Shown: piece by piece, positions 44,033 through 52,885 of the stretch
Position numbering within the stretch: the first letter of the stretch is position 1
How the letters are laid out: each line of letters opens with the position of its first letter
Origin: CADEDV01 sp048498035
GTDB lineage: Bacteria > Bacteroidota > Bacteroidia > Chitinophagales > Chitinophagaceae
DNA length: 64,000 bases
Assembly: GCA_048498035.1 (NCBI GenBank)
Contig: JBEHYT010000006.1
Span: forward strand, 140,143 to 204,142
Reading direction: 5' to 3'
Program-made: the position numbers and the translations under genes
The notes under the pieces: model-generated
Database searches by the model: none
The model's input: only the letters and a program-made list of their open reading frames with translations
What the model was told of the DNA's origin: nothing

Positions 44033-44060
44033 AAAAAACCGGTCTTGCGGACCGGTTTTG
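44033..44060 (-). terminator. Rho-independent terminator of recA
   Basis: Stem AAAACCGGTC / GACCGGTTTT with TTGCG loop and six T on the reverse strand, 44 bp after the recA stop. Confidence 0.85.
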
Positions 44061-44103
44061 TACTTATTAACCCATTTTAAACAACTAAAACAAGGCAGGA
44101 TGA

Positions 44104-45138
44104 TTAGGCCTGCTGAACTTCTTTAATCTTCTCACGAATTTTTGTCTCGATTTCCGTGGCCAGCTCGGGATTGTCGATCAGTAATTGTTTTACTGAATCT
44201 CTGCCCTGGCCAAGTTTATCATTGTTGTAGCTAAACCAGCTTCCGCTTTTTTGCACGATGCCCAGTTCAACGCCCATATCAATGATTTCCCCGGTTTTGG
44301 AAACTCCCTGGCCGAAGATGATATCAAATTCTGCAGCACGGAATGGCGGAGCCACTTTATTTTTTACCACTTTTACTTTTACGCGGTTACCGATGGATTG
44401 ATCACCGTCTTTGATCTGCGTCATGCGGCGGATATCCAGGCGAACCGATGCATAGAATTTAAGGGCATTACCACCGGTGGTCGTTTCGGGGTTGCCGAAC
44501 ATCACACCGATTTTTTCCCGGAGCTGGTTGATGAAAATGCAGATTGTATTGGTTTTGGAAATGGTGGCAGTTAGCTTACGCAATGCCTGGCTCATCAGCC
44601 TTGCCTGCAGGCCCATTTTGCTATCACCCATCTCGCCTTCTAATTCTCCCTTTGGAACCAGGGCTGCTACTGAGTCGATCACAACTACATCCAGCGCGCC
44701 GGACAGGATCAGCCGGTCGGCAATTTCCAATGCCTGTTCTCCATAATCGGGCTGAGAGATCAGCAGGTTATCAACATCAACGCCCAGTTTTCTCGCATAG
44801 CTGCTATCAAATGCATGTTCCGCATCAATGATGGCACACATGCCCCCTTTCTTTTGCGCCTCGGCAATAACATGCGTGGCAATGGTTGTTTTACCGGAAG
44901 ATTCAGGTCCGTATATCTCTACCACACGACCACGCGGCAGACCGCCAATACCAAGAGCTGTATCCAGCCCGATCGAGCCGGTAGAAACCACTTCCTGCAG
45001 GGTTTCTCCCTTCTCATTCATCATCATTACACTTCCTTTTCCAAAATCTTTTTCGATTTTGTCGATCGTCAGCCGAAGTGCTTTCAGCTTTTCGTTATTG
45101 GGTGTTGACATGTCTGTCGTTTTTTCTGCTTTTGCCAT
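44104..45138 (-). CDS. recA: Recombinase RecA
   Basis: 344 aa. Strand exchange and SOS coprotease. Walker A GPESSGKTTIATHV near residue 74; LDVVVIDSVAALVPK (Walker B region); loop L1 EGEMGDSKMGLQARLMSQAL; loop L2 QLREKIGVMFGNPETTTGGN; C-terminal domain ending KIREKIKEVQQA. Start at 45138 (MAKAEKTTDM); a second Met at residue 10 is possible. No SOS box of the familiar kinds was recognised upstream. Confidence 0.97.
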   Translation of the reverse strand: MAKAEKTTDMSTPNNEKLKALRLTIDKIEKDFGKGSVMMMNEKGETLQEVVSTGSIGLDTALGIGGLPRGRVVEIYGPESSGKTTIATHVIAEAQKKGGMCAIIDAEHAFDSSYARKLGVDVDNLLISQPDYGEQALEIADRLILSGALDVVVIDSVAALVPKGELEGEMGDSKMGLQARLMSQALRKLTATISKTNTICIFINQLREKIGVMFGNPETTTGGNALKFYASVRLDIRRMTQIKDGDQSIGNRVKVKVVKNKVAPPFRAAEFDIIFGQGVSKTGEIIDMGVELGIVQKSGSWFSYNNDKLGQGRDSVKQLLIDNPELATEIETKIREKIKEVQQA

Positions 45139-45298
45139 TGTTCAAAGTTACTGGTTAGATAATGCCGCTCTAAAAAACTAATTCACAAATCGAAGGAATT
45201 TAGCAAAGCTAATACATTTAGCAAATCAAAGCTAATCTTTTTGGAAATTTTTTTAAAGTGGAAAATAACGCCTGAACCGGTTTTTTTCCCGGAAGGAC

Positions 45299-45991
45299 TC
45301 AGGCTGCCCAATTCGCCACCACCAGCGCTACGATGCCGATAATAAGACCCCCGTAAATTTCAGTGGTTGTATGGTCAGACACCATAAAGCGGGCGGTACA
45401 TACCATACCGGTAAGAATCAGCGCAATAGAAGCATAAAGGCCAAAACCGGCGCCCTGCGCCAGCATCAGCATCAGCAGGTACGCCGCCGCCACACCCATT
45501 GAAATGGCGTGCATGCTGATCTTCATATATATATTACCCATAAGTCCGAGGGCGGAGGTGATCCAGATAGCAAGCGATAACACCACCATTTCTCTCGGGA
45601 TTTCGGGTTGGTTGCGCAGCACATACCAGACCCAGAAAGAATAGATGCCGTAAGCTACATAGGGCAAAATGCGGTCTTTTTGCGTCCGGAGGTAAAATGA
45701 AGACGCAAATCCCAGTGCCCGGAATAATAAAATGGTAACAATAGGGAAAATAGTGTAGGATAAAATAACCTGGATCATGAACTGCTGTACGCGGAAAGTT
45801 GGCAGACCCGCAAAAAGATACGGCACCGTCCGGATTGAAAAATACACCAGGTACACCGGCACAAAAACCGGGTGAAAAACAACAGAGATCACTTTCGCCA
45901 GGAAACGCAGCACCGGGGAACGCTCCAACCCGTCGTGAAGCGGAGCCTCTTTTAATTGATTACCTCTGTCTACTACCAATCGCTGATTCAT
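45299..45991 (-). CDS. PAP2-superfamily-like membrane protein
   Basis: 230 aa, about six membrane helices. The C-terminal half resembles type 2 phosphatidic acid phosphatases: KISMHAISMGVAAAYLL (motif 2-like His) and ARFMVSDHTTTEIYGGLIIG (motif 3-like, with His and Glu). The N-terminal motif KxxxxxxRP is replaced by LRTQKDRILPY, so the catalytic set is plausible but not canonical. Candidate lipid phosphatase. ATG 45991 (MNQRLVVDRG) was preferred to an upstream start at 46054. Confidence 0.78.
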   Translation of the reverse strand: MNQRLVVDRGNQLKEAPLHDGLERSPVLRFLAKVISVVFHPVFVPVYLVYFSIRTVPYLFAGLPTFRVQQFMIQVILSYTIFPIVTILLFRALGFASSFYLRTQKDRILPYVAYGIYSFWVWYVLRNQPEIPREMVVLSLAIWITSALGLMGNIYMKISMHAISMGVAAAYLLMLMLAQGAGFGLYASIALILTGMVCTARFMVSDHTTTEIYGGLIIGIVALVVANWAA

Positions 45992-46176
45992 GAATGAAAA
46001 TGAATAAGAACAAACAAAAGCAGGTTGTTGTACACAAAGGTACATTCTAATCAATTGATTCTGGGAGGGTTTTCAATTTTTACTTTTTCCTTATGCCGTT
46101 TTACCTATATTTATTTCCTGATGCCAACCCTATGCTGGTCCCGTGCGCCTGGTGATTGTTGATCAAAAACCATTTC

Positions 46177-46608
46177 ATGAAACGTGTTCCCCTTGTCTTC
46201 TTGTTTCTGCTCGCCCTTATTCCCGCTTTTTCCCAGCGCCATAATAAAGTAAAACTGCAGGCGATGTATGATGCCATCAAGGCTGCAGGTATTCGTGAAC
46301 CCGATTTTGTAATGGCACAATGCATCCAGGAAACCGGCTGGCTGGCATGTAAAAAATGCTGCCTCCGCTATCACAACCTGTTTGGTTTTTACATCAAGGG
46401 AAACAAATGCAAAAAGTTCAAATCAGAACAGGAGTGTATCCTTTATTATAAATACTGGCAGGATAAGCGCTATCCCAAATGGAAAAAAGCACATCCCAAA
46501 GGAACCTATTACGATTTCCTGCATTATTCCAAATATGCAACCGGCGCTAAGTACAATGCAGAACTCAAACCGAAAGTGAGTTGGGTGCGAAAAAATTTGC
46601 GTCTCTGA
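46177..46608 (+). CDS. Secreted glucosaminidase-like protein
   Basis: 143 aa with a signal peptide (1-19, LLALIPAFSQ). The remainder matches small mannosyl-glycoprotein endo-beta-N-acetylglucosaminidase-type domains: DFVMAQCIQETGWLACKKCC, with the likely catalytic Glu, NLFGFYIKGNKCKKF, and YYKYWQDKRYPKWKK. Four Cys near the active site could form disulphides. Likely trims peptidoglycan. Divergent from the PAP2 gene; start ATG 46177 gives the leader. Confidence 0.85.
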   Translation: MKRVPLVFLFLLALIPAFSQRHNKVKLQAMYDAIKAAGIREPDFVMAQCIQETGWLACKKCCLRYHNLFGFYIKGNKCKKFKSEQECILYYKYWQDKRYPKWKKAHPKGTYYDFLHYSKYATGAKYNAELKPKVSWVRKNLRL

Positions 46609-46610
46609 TC

Positions 46611-46760
46611 TTCTTCTAACCCTGGACCCTTCTAACCCTGCATTCTTCTAACCCTGCATTTAAATGCAGGGTTAGAAGCGGGCCGGATTAGGGAGGCGCA
46701 GGGTTGGAGGAGGGCCGGATTGGGGAGGGCGCAGGGTCAGAAGAATGCAGGGTTAAGTAT
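46611..46760. repeat. CTAACCC/GGGTTAG palindrome array between glucosaminidase and nhaA
   Basis: A perfect 34-bp palindrome at 46645-46678 has the half-site CTTCTAACCCTGCATTT. It is flanked by further CTAACCC copies to the left and degenerate GGGTTGG/GGGTCAG copies to the right, forming a long imperfect inverted repeat. It belongs to the same family as the hairpins at 1181 and 52843. Confidence 0.75.
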
Positions 46761-46768
46761 CTTTAACC

Positions 46769-47947
46769 ATGCAGCTTTCAAAACTTTTTAAAGAATTCTT
46801 CCAGAGTGAGCGTAGTTCGGGTATCATCCTCATTGCCTGCACGGTAGCAAGCTTGCTGCTGGCCAACGTATTCATCGGAGAATCCTATGCACATTTCTGG
46901 CACCGTGATGCATCCATCCAGGCGGGGTTTGTACAACTCAACCTTAGCGTTGAACACTGGATCAACGACGGATTGATGGCTGTATTCTTTTTACTCGTTG
47001 GATTGGAAATAGAGCGTGAGCTATATGTGGGTGAATTATCCTCGCTCCATACGGCATCGCTCCCGGTGATCGCCGCCGTTGGCGGAATGGCGATTCCTGC
47101 GCTGGTGCATTTCCTGTTTAATGCAGGCACAGCTACCCAGGATGGGTTTGGTATTCCCATGGCCACCGATATCGCCTTCGCACTTGGTATTCTTTCACTG
47201 GCCGGAAAGCGGGTGCCCGGCGCACTCAAAATATTTCTTACCGCCCTCGCTATCATTGATGATCTTGGCGCCATCCTGGTAATTGCGATATTTTATACCG
47301 AGCAAATTCATATTGCGTTTTTGCTGGCCGCCCTTGGCATCTTTGCTTTGCTGATTGTACTAAACCGGTTGCGGGTAAAACAGTTGAAATGGTATTTGAT
47401 CGGCGGGCTGTTAATGTGGTATTGCATGTTGCAATCCGGTATCCATGCCACCATCAGCGGCGTGCTGCTGGCGTTTACCATTCCATTTGAAGACGGTGGT
47501 GAAAAATCGCCTTCCTACCGACTGCAACACTGGCTGCATAAGCCGGTGGCATTTGGCATCGTACCATTATTTGCATTCGCCAATACCGGCGTAGTGTTTA
47601 GTGGAGATGTGAATGAAGTTTTGCTAAGCAGGAATAGTCTTGGTATTATCGCCGGACTTGTAGCAGGAAAGCCAATCGGGATTCTCCTGTTCTGTTATAC
47701 TGCTATCCGCCTGCGAATGGCAAAATTACCGGAAGGTGTAAACTGGTCACAATTGACCGGCGCTGGTATGCTGGCCGGTATCGGGTTTACCATGTCCATC
47801 TTTATCACCCTGCTGGCATTTAAAGAGGCAGGCATCGTCAATTCTTCCCGTATAGCCATCTTGCTTGCTTCGCTGTTAGCCGGGCTAGGAGGTTTCCTGG
47901 TAACGAGAAAAGCGGTGCAACATAGCCCTGAGCAACCCGGTGAATGA
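46769..47947 (+). CDS. nhaA: Na+/H+ antiporter NhaA
   Basis: 392 aa, full length, with about 12 membrane helices. The ion site is seen in TALAIIDDLGAILVIAIFY, where the two Asp bind Na+/H+, and in MATDIAFALGILSLAGKRVP, with the Asp-Ile-Ala-Phe-Ala pattern of NhaA. GVNWSQLTGAGMLAGIGFTM is the conserved C-terminal helix. It exports Na+ in exchange for protons, pH-dependently. The repeat array ends about 10 bp upstream of its start. Convergent with a small secreted protein gene, 2 bp apart. Confidence 0.95.
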   Translation: MQLSKLFKEFFQSERSSGIILIACTVASLLLANVFIGESYAHFWHRDASIQAGFVQLNLSVEHWINDGLMAVFFLLVGLEIERELYVGELSSLHTASLPVIAAVGGMAIPALVHFLFNAGTATQDGFGIPMATDIAFALGILSLAGKRVPGALKIFLTALAIIDDLGAILVIAIFYTEQIHIAFLLAALGIFALLIVLNRLRVKQLKWYLIGGLLMWYCMLQSGIHATISGVLLAFTIPFEDGGEKSPSYRLQHWLHKPVAFGIVPLFAFANTGVVFSGDVNEVLLSRNSLGIIAGLVAGKPIGILLFCYTAIRLRMAKLPEGVNWSQLTGAGMLAGIGFTMSIFITLLAFKEAGIVNSSRIAILLASLLAGLGGFLVTRKAVQHSPEQPGE

Positions 47948-47949
47948 AA

Positions 47950-48366
47950 TCAGGGATGAAGCGCATTCGGTTTCTGTTCCATATAATCAGTATAATCTAC
48001 AGACCCCAGCCGTATCCGCAACGGAATGGCTGTTTTTTTCTCAAATAGCAATTCCTGCCGGCACATTATTCCAAGTCCGGAACTGTAAAAGTTTGCAGGA
48101 ACAGGTTGGAGAAAACGGCTTCGGCTAACCCCAACAGGACTCTCAGCTTGCCGAAATTCCCGGTTTGACCCCAAAATTTCCGGTTTGGAAGGATAAATAT
48201 GTATTCCCGGGTTAAAAAGGCGGGCGGCAGTTTTTGTCCCATTTTGGGCAAAATGGCTAAAAAATGAATGAGTTAGGAAGTTTTTTTGAGGAATTTTTTG
48301 CCCATTCATTTTCACGCAAAACATTAACAAGCATGCAATAAGAAAAACTATTGGCCGTTCCCGCAT
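47950..48366 (-). CDS. Small conserved secreted protein of unknown function
   Basis: 138 aa with a leader (1-22, IVFLIACLLMFCVKMNG). The C-terminal section FYSSGLGIMCRQELLFEKKT then IPLRIRLGSVDYTDYME is a pattern I recognise from short Bacteroidota proteins of unknown role. One Cys in GIMCRQE. It fills the otherwise empty interval between nhaA and rpoN; opposite-strand frames here look like shadows. Confidence 0.65.
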   Translation of the reverse strand: MRERPIVFLIACLLMFCVKMNGQKIPQKNFLTHSFFSHFAQNGTKTAARLFNPGIHIYPSKPEILGSNREFRQAESPVGVSRSRFLQPVPANFYSSGLGIMCRQELLFEKKTAIPLRIRLGSVDYTDYMEQKPNALHP

Positions 48367-48457
48367 GATTCAAGCATTTATCTGTAAATTTACGGCCTGA
48401 TTTTTGTTAATTGGCCGACTTTTTGAAAAATTGGTTGAAGCCACAAATTTTCCTTCT

Positions 48458-49945
48458 ATGGCCCTTAGCCAAAGCTTACAGCAGAAGTTACTACAAAAAC
48501 TTTCTCCGCAGCAAATCCAGCTGATGAAGCTGCTCCAGGTACCTACGGCAAATCTGGAGGAGCGGATTAAAGAGGAGTTGGAAGAAAATCCGGCCCTTGA
48601 GCTGGAAGAAGAGAAACATGACGACGCCGAAGAAGCCAAAGACGAGTTTACGGAATCGGCAGAGGAGGAGTATGAAGAAATGGATGGCAGCGAAGAGCAG
48701 TATGAGAATATTGATGTAAGTGAATATGTGTCGGACGGCGATGATGAAGTGGCTGACTATAAACTTCGCGACGATAACTACCCGGAAGACGATGAAAACC
48801 GCCAGCTTCCCTTTAAAACAGAAACAAGTTTTTACGAATTGCTGCTTGACCAGTTGGGACTTTTAAAACTGGACGAGCGGGAGCATAAGATTGCCGAGCA
48901 GATTGTGGGCAGCATAGATGAGGACGGATACCTGCGACGCGAAACTTCGGCCATTGTGGATGACCTTGCCTTTCGGCAAAATGTAATGGCATCAGAAGAA
49001 GAAGTGGAGCAAATCATCAATCGGGTACAACAGTTTGATCCGCCTGGTGTTGCTGCGCGTGACCTGCAGGAGTGCCTGCTGATACAGCTCTACCGTCAAC
49101 GGGATGAAGGCAAGGATGTCGAAATTGCCATCCGCGCTATCCAGGACTATTTTGACGAGTTTACTAAAAAACACTACGAAAAGATCCAACGGGGGCTGAA
49201 CCTCGACGAGGAGCAACTGAAGGAAGTGATGCAGCAGATCATCCGGCTTAACCCTAAGCCGGGAGGCAATGTTGGCGAAATCAACAAAGCGGAAAGCTAT
49301 GTAGTCCCTGACTTTTTCATCATCAACAATGGCGGCAAGCTGGACCTTACGCTCAATAGCCGGAATGCACCGGAACTGCGTATCAGCGAGGGTTATCGTG
49401 ATATGTTGAAGGAGTATGACCGCGGAGCCAAGAAAGACAAACGCCAGAAAGAGGCAGTGCTTTTTATCAAACAGAAAATAGATGCCGCTAAATGGTTTAT
49501 CGATGCCATTAAACAGCGCCAGCATACCTTGTTGAGCACGATGGGTGCCATTATGGAGCACCAATATAATTTCTTCCTTACCGGTGATGAAACCAGCCTG
49601 CGGCCGATGATCCTGAAAGATATTGCCGAAAAAACAGGGTTGGACATCTCTACCGTTAGCCGGGTGGCCAACAGCAAATTTGTTCAAACAGAGTTTGGGA
49701 CGTACCGGCTCAAATTCTTCTTCAGTGAATCCCTAACCACGGAAAGCGGCGAGGAAGTATCTACCCGGGAGGTAAAAAAGATCCTTAGCGACCTCATTGA
49801 AGGAGAAAGCAAGAAAAGGCCCCTTAGCGATGAGCGCCTGACGGAGCTTTTACAGGAAAAAGGTTACAATATTGCCCGTCGTACAGTAGCTAAATACCGG
49901 GAACAACTCAATATCCCGGTGGCCCGCCTTCGGAAAGAACTTTAA
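48458..49945 (+). CDS. rpoN: RNA polymerase sigma-54 factor
   Basis: 495 aa. Region I: MALSQSLQQKLLQKLSPQQI, Gln/Leu-rich activator-interacting part. Region II is strongly acidic (DDAEEAKDEFTESAEEEYEE and on to about 120). Region III: core-binding and DNA-binding with SRVANSKFVQTEFGTYRLKF, and the RpoN box ARRTVAKYREQL near 475. It reads -24/-12 promoters with AAA+ activators, none of which is in the window. ATG 48458 chosen; a frame extension to 48404 lacks conservation. Confidence 0.95.
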   Translation: MALSQSLQQKLLQKLSPQQIQLMKLLQVPTANLEERIKEELEENPALELEEEKHDDAEEAKDEFTESAEEEYEEMDGSEEQYENIDVSEYVSDGDDEVADYKLRDDNYPEDDENRQLPFKTETSFYELLLDQLGLLKLDEREHKIAEQIVGSIDEDGYLRRETSAIVDDLAFRQNVMASEEEVEQIINRVQQFDPPGVAARDLQECLLIQLYRQRDEGKDVEIAIRAIQDYFDEFTKKHYEKIQRGLNLDEEQLKEVMQQIIRLNPKPGGNVGEINKAESYVVPDFFIINNGGKLDLTLNSRNAPELRISEGYRDMLKEYDRGAKKDKRQKEAVLFIKQKIDAAKWFIDAIKQRQHTLLSTMGAIMEHQYNFFLTGDETSLRPMILKDIAEKTGLDISTVSRVANSKFVQTEFGTYRLKFFFSESLTTESGEEVSTREVKKILSDLIEGESKKRPLSDERLTELLQEKGYNIARRTVAKYREQLNIPVARLRKEL

Positions 49946-50104
49946 GCCTTTTGCAGCCGTTTTTACAATGCCTGCCTACCCATTTTTAGCAATCGGGTGA
50001 AATACCTTGCCGATGGTATAGTATTTCAGCCGATTTTTTCGTTCCTATGCACTCAGAATCATGGGCAATCTGTATTTTAGTCAGCTAAATCCCCTCCCGC
50101 TTAT

Positions 50105-51532
50105 ATGGTATTCGCGAGCCTTATCTTTTTCTTTTGCTTCCTGTTGCTTAACTACATTTTTTATTTCCCGATAAAAAAGGCGCAATGGAGAAACACCGTA
50201 TTGATCGTCTTTTCGCTGATCTTCTATGCCTGGGGGGAACCGATCTGGATCTCACTATTGGTGCTTTCTTCCATGGTAGATTGGGCCAACGCGCTCTTTA
50301 TTCAGCGAAATCACGGCACCAAATGGGCAAAGATCGGCGTCACCTTTACCGTAGTCTTTAACCTGGCGCTGCTGGCAACGTTTAAATATGACAAGTTCCT
50401 GGTAGACCAGGTGAATGCGTTATTGGGAACACACTTCAAGGCTCCCGGCTATGCGTTGCCAATTGGGATTTCGTTTTACACCTTTCATACTATTTCCTAT
50501 GTGGTGGATGTATATCGCGGAGACATTAAGGCACAACGTTCATTTCCCAACTTCCTGATGTATGTTTCGCTGTTTTCATCGCTCGTGGCCGGCCCTATTA
50601 TCCGGTATGCCCACGTAGAGCACGAAATAGACAAACGGAATGAAAACATACGCGATTTCAGCCTCGGTATCTCACGGTTCTGCATCGGGCTTTTTAAAAA
50701 AGTAGTGATCGCTAATATCGCCGCCGAACTTGTGAAAAAATACATGGGAGATAACAGTGCTCCGCTTTCTATGGAAGCGCTCCACTCCATGTCAAGCCTG
50801 GAAGCCTGGATTGGACTTGTGATGTTTGCAATCCAGATCTATTTTGACTTTTCGGGTTATTCAGACATGGCGATCGGGCTGGGAAGAATGTTTGGGTTTC
50901 ACTTTCGTGAAAATTTCAACTATCCCTATATTTCAAAATCCATCAGCGAATTCTGGCGGAGATGGCATATTTCGCTTGGCAGCATCTTCCGCGACTATGT
51001 GTATATTCCGCTGGGAGGGAATCAAAAACGGGTTTACTTCAACCTGTTTGTAGTTTGGTTCCTTACCGGTATGTGGCACGGACCCAGCTGGAATTTTATT
51101 TTCTGGGGACTTTATTTTTTTGTGTTCATTGCGCTGGAAAAAATGTTCCTGCAGAAATGGCTGGATCGTATCCCGGCTGTATTCGCGCATATTTATGCGC
51201 TGGCGATTATTATCCCGGGATGGGTAATCTTTTATTTTACGGATACGAAAATGCTGTTTGCCTACGTAGAGAAGCTGTTTTCCTTCAGGGGATCAGAATT
51301 GGGAAATGGAGATGCATTGAATGTGTTAAGCACTCATCTCTACTGGTTAGTATTGGCGCTGCTGCTCTGCATGCCGGTGTATCACAAGGTGCGCGCATTT
51401 GTAGATAAAAAGCCATCGAGGGTACTCGCTTTTGATATTGGCAGTATCGTTTTCAATGTGATCCTGCTGTTTCTCTGTATTTCCTTACTGGTTGGACAGA
51501 GTTACAATCCCTTTATTTATTTCCGGTTCTAA
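50105..51532 (+). CDS. MBOAT family O-acyltransferase (AlgI-like)
   Basis: 475 aa with about ten membrane helices. AlgI-like features: INFYFPI-type opening (LNYIFYFPIKKAQWRN), GISFYTFHTISYVVDVYRGD, FDFSGYSDMAIGLGRMFGFH and the catalytic His region GMWHGPSWNFIFWGLYFF. It transfers acyl groups, usually acetyl, across the membrane to an extracellular polysaccharide. It precedes the DHHW gene by 22 bp, matching the AlgI/AlgJ-X arrangement. Confidence 0.93.
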   Translation: MVFASLIFFFCFLLLNYIFYFPIKKAQWRNTVLIVFSLIFYAWGEPIWISLLVLSSMVDWANALFIQRNHGTKWAKIGVTFTVVFNLALLATFKYDKFLVDQVNALLGTHFKAPGYALPIGISFYTFHTISYVVDVYRGDIKAQRSFPNFLMYVSLFSSLVAGPIIRYAHVEHEIDKRNENIRDFSLGISRFCIGLFKKVVIANIAAELVKKYMGDNSAPLSMEALHSMSSLEAWIGLVMFAIQIYFDFSGYSDMAIGLGRMFGFHFRENFNYPYISKSISEFWRRWHISLGSIFRDYVYIPLGGNQKRVYFNLFVVWFLTGMWHGPSWNFIFWGLYFFVFIALEKMFLQKWLDRIPAVFAHIYALAIIIPGWVIFYFTDTKMLFAYVEKLFSFRGSELGNGDALNVLSTHLYWLVLALLLCMPVYHKVRAFVDKKPSRVLAFDIGSIVFNVILLFLCISLLVGQSYNPFIYFRF

Positions 51533-51554
51533 CCGGGCAACAAAATGGTGAGTT

Positions 51555-52823
51555 ATGACAACGAATGAAAAAAGAAGCAAGATCGTTCACCTGTTGAACG
51601 TGGTCATATTCGTGGGTATTTTATTTACTGGATCAGTTGCATTTATCTTACTTCCGAAAAAGAAAATTTCAGAAGAAGAGAATCGAACCCTGGCACAGCT
51701 TCCTGAATACAATTCAAAAACATTCTGGAACGGTAAATATTTTAAAGACATCGAGCTCTACTACGCAGATCATTTTCCGCTGCGCGATAAATGGATGAAC
51801 TTTGCAGAATCTTTTAAAAATCATCTTGGCTTTGAAACCTCCGATATCACCATTTACACGCCGGAAAACGATGCGGAAGCCAATGAAACAGACACTACCA
51901 AGAAAGTGAATGATGGCCCATTACCCGATGATGGCGCTGTTGGCGAAAAGAAAAAAGGTGTTTTTGTTTTTAAAAACATGGCGTTTGAGATCTTTGGTGG
52001 AGGTCCGGCAATGGGCAAATCTTATGCGGATGTGATCAACTCCTACAATCGTCTGCATATTCCCGGGCTGCAGGTATACAACCTGATTGTACCGGTACAC
52101 CTGGAGTTTGAATTGACAGAAAAGTATAAGAACCTCCAAAGACCTAATCGACCGGCCATTGAGAACATCTATGATCATGAAGATCCGGAGATCATCAAAG
52201 TGTTTGCTATTGACAGTATCCGCAATCACCGCGGCGAATACATTTACTTTAATACGGATCACCACTGGACCAGCCTCGGAGCGTATTATGCATACAAGGC
52301 GTTTTGTGTAAAAGCGGGATTAACACCTGTTGATATTGACACGGTTCGTTCAAAAGTAAAACCGGCCTTCCTTGGTTCACTGTACCGCCTTACGAGGGAT
52401 CCGAAGCTCCAAACCAATCCTGATTCTGTTCGCTACTACCTGTTCCGTGATTCGGTAAACTTTTACATTGGCAGCGCGAGTAAGCTGGGCGTATGGACCA
52501 AATCAAAAATGTATGGTGAAGGTGCCAGCGGCGGAAATAGCTACTCTGTGTTTTTACAGGGTGATCTCCCGATCGTAAAAATGGAAACACAGCATAAGAA
52601 TGGTCGCCGTATTGCCATTGTGAAAGAATCTTATGGGAATGCTTTTGCGCCGTTTTTGATCAACAATTATGAAAAAGTAGTGGTGGTTGATCAGCGTTAT
52701 TTTACCGGGGATTTTGTGGCCATGCTGAAGGCAGAGGGCATTACGGATCTTTTGTTCATCAACAACATTTTTGCGGCGCATACGCCTTTCCACATTGAGA
52801 AGATCAAGGGATTGAAGAAGTAG
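51555..52823 (+). CDS. DHHW (AlgX/AlgJ-like) protein
   Basis: 422 aa with an N-terminal membrane anchor (residues 12-32). The DHHW motif is in FNTDHHWTSLGAYYAYKAFC and the Ser-containing block in KESYGNAFAPFLINNYEKVV, so a SGNH-hydrolase-type acetyl transfer site is plausible (Ser, His, Asp). It probably completes acetylation of the polymer started by the MBOAT protein of the same operon. No polysaccharide synthase is present in the window, so the substrate is unknown. Confidence 0.9.
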   Translation: MTTNEKRSKIVHLLNVVIFVGILFTGSVAFILLPKKKISEEENRTLAQLPEYNSKTFWNGKYFKDIELYYADHFPLRDKWMNFAESFKNHLGFETSDITIYTPENDAEANETDTTKKVNDGPLPDDGAVGEKKKGVFVFKNMAFEIFGGGPAMGKSYADVINSYNRLHIPGLQVYNLIVPVHLEFELTEKYKNLQRPNRPAIENIYDHEDPEIIKVFAIDSIRNHRGEYIYFNTDHHWTSLGAYYAYKAFCVKAGLTPVDIDTVRSKVKPAFLGSLYRLTRDPKLQTNPDSVRYYLFRDSVNFYIGSASKLGVWTKSKMYGEGASGGNSYSVFLQGDLPIVKMETQHKNGRRIAIVKESYGNAFAPFLINNYEKVVVVDQRYFTGDFVAMLKAEGITDLLFINNIFAAHTPFHIEKIKGLKK

Positions 52824-52842
52824 CCCGGCATGCAAGCACTGG

Positions 52843-52876
52843 CCCCTAACCCGGCTTTTAAAAGCCGGGTTAGGGG
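52843..52876. repeat. CCCCTAACCC palindrome / hairpin terminator
   Basis: Perfect palindrome (half-site CCCCTAACCCGGCTTTT) between the DHHW gene and the convergent DegT gene. Same family as 1181 and 46645, differing in its core. Confidence 0.75.
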
Positions 52877-52885
52877 GGTGATTTC

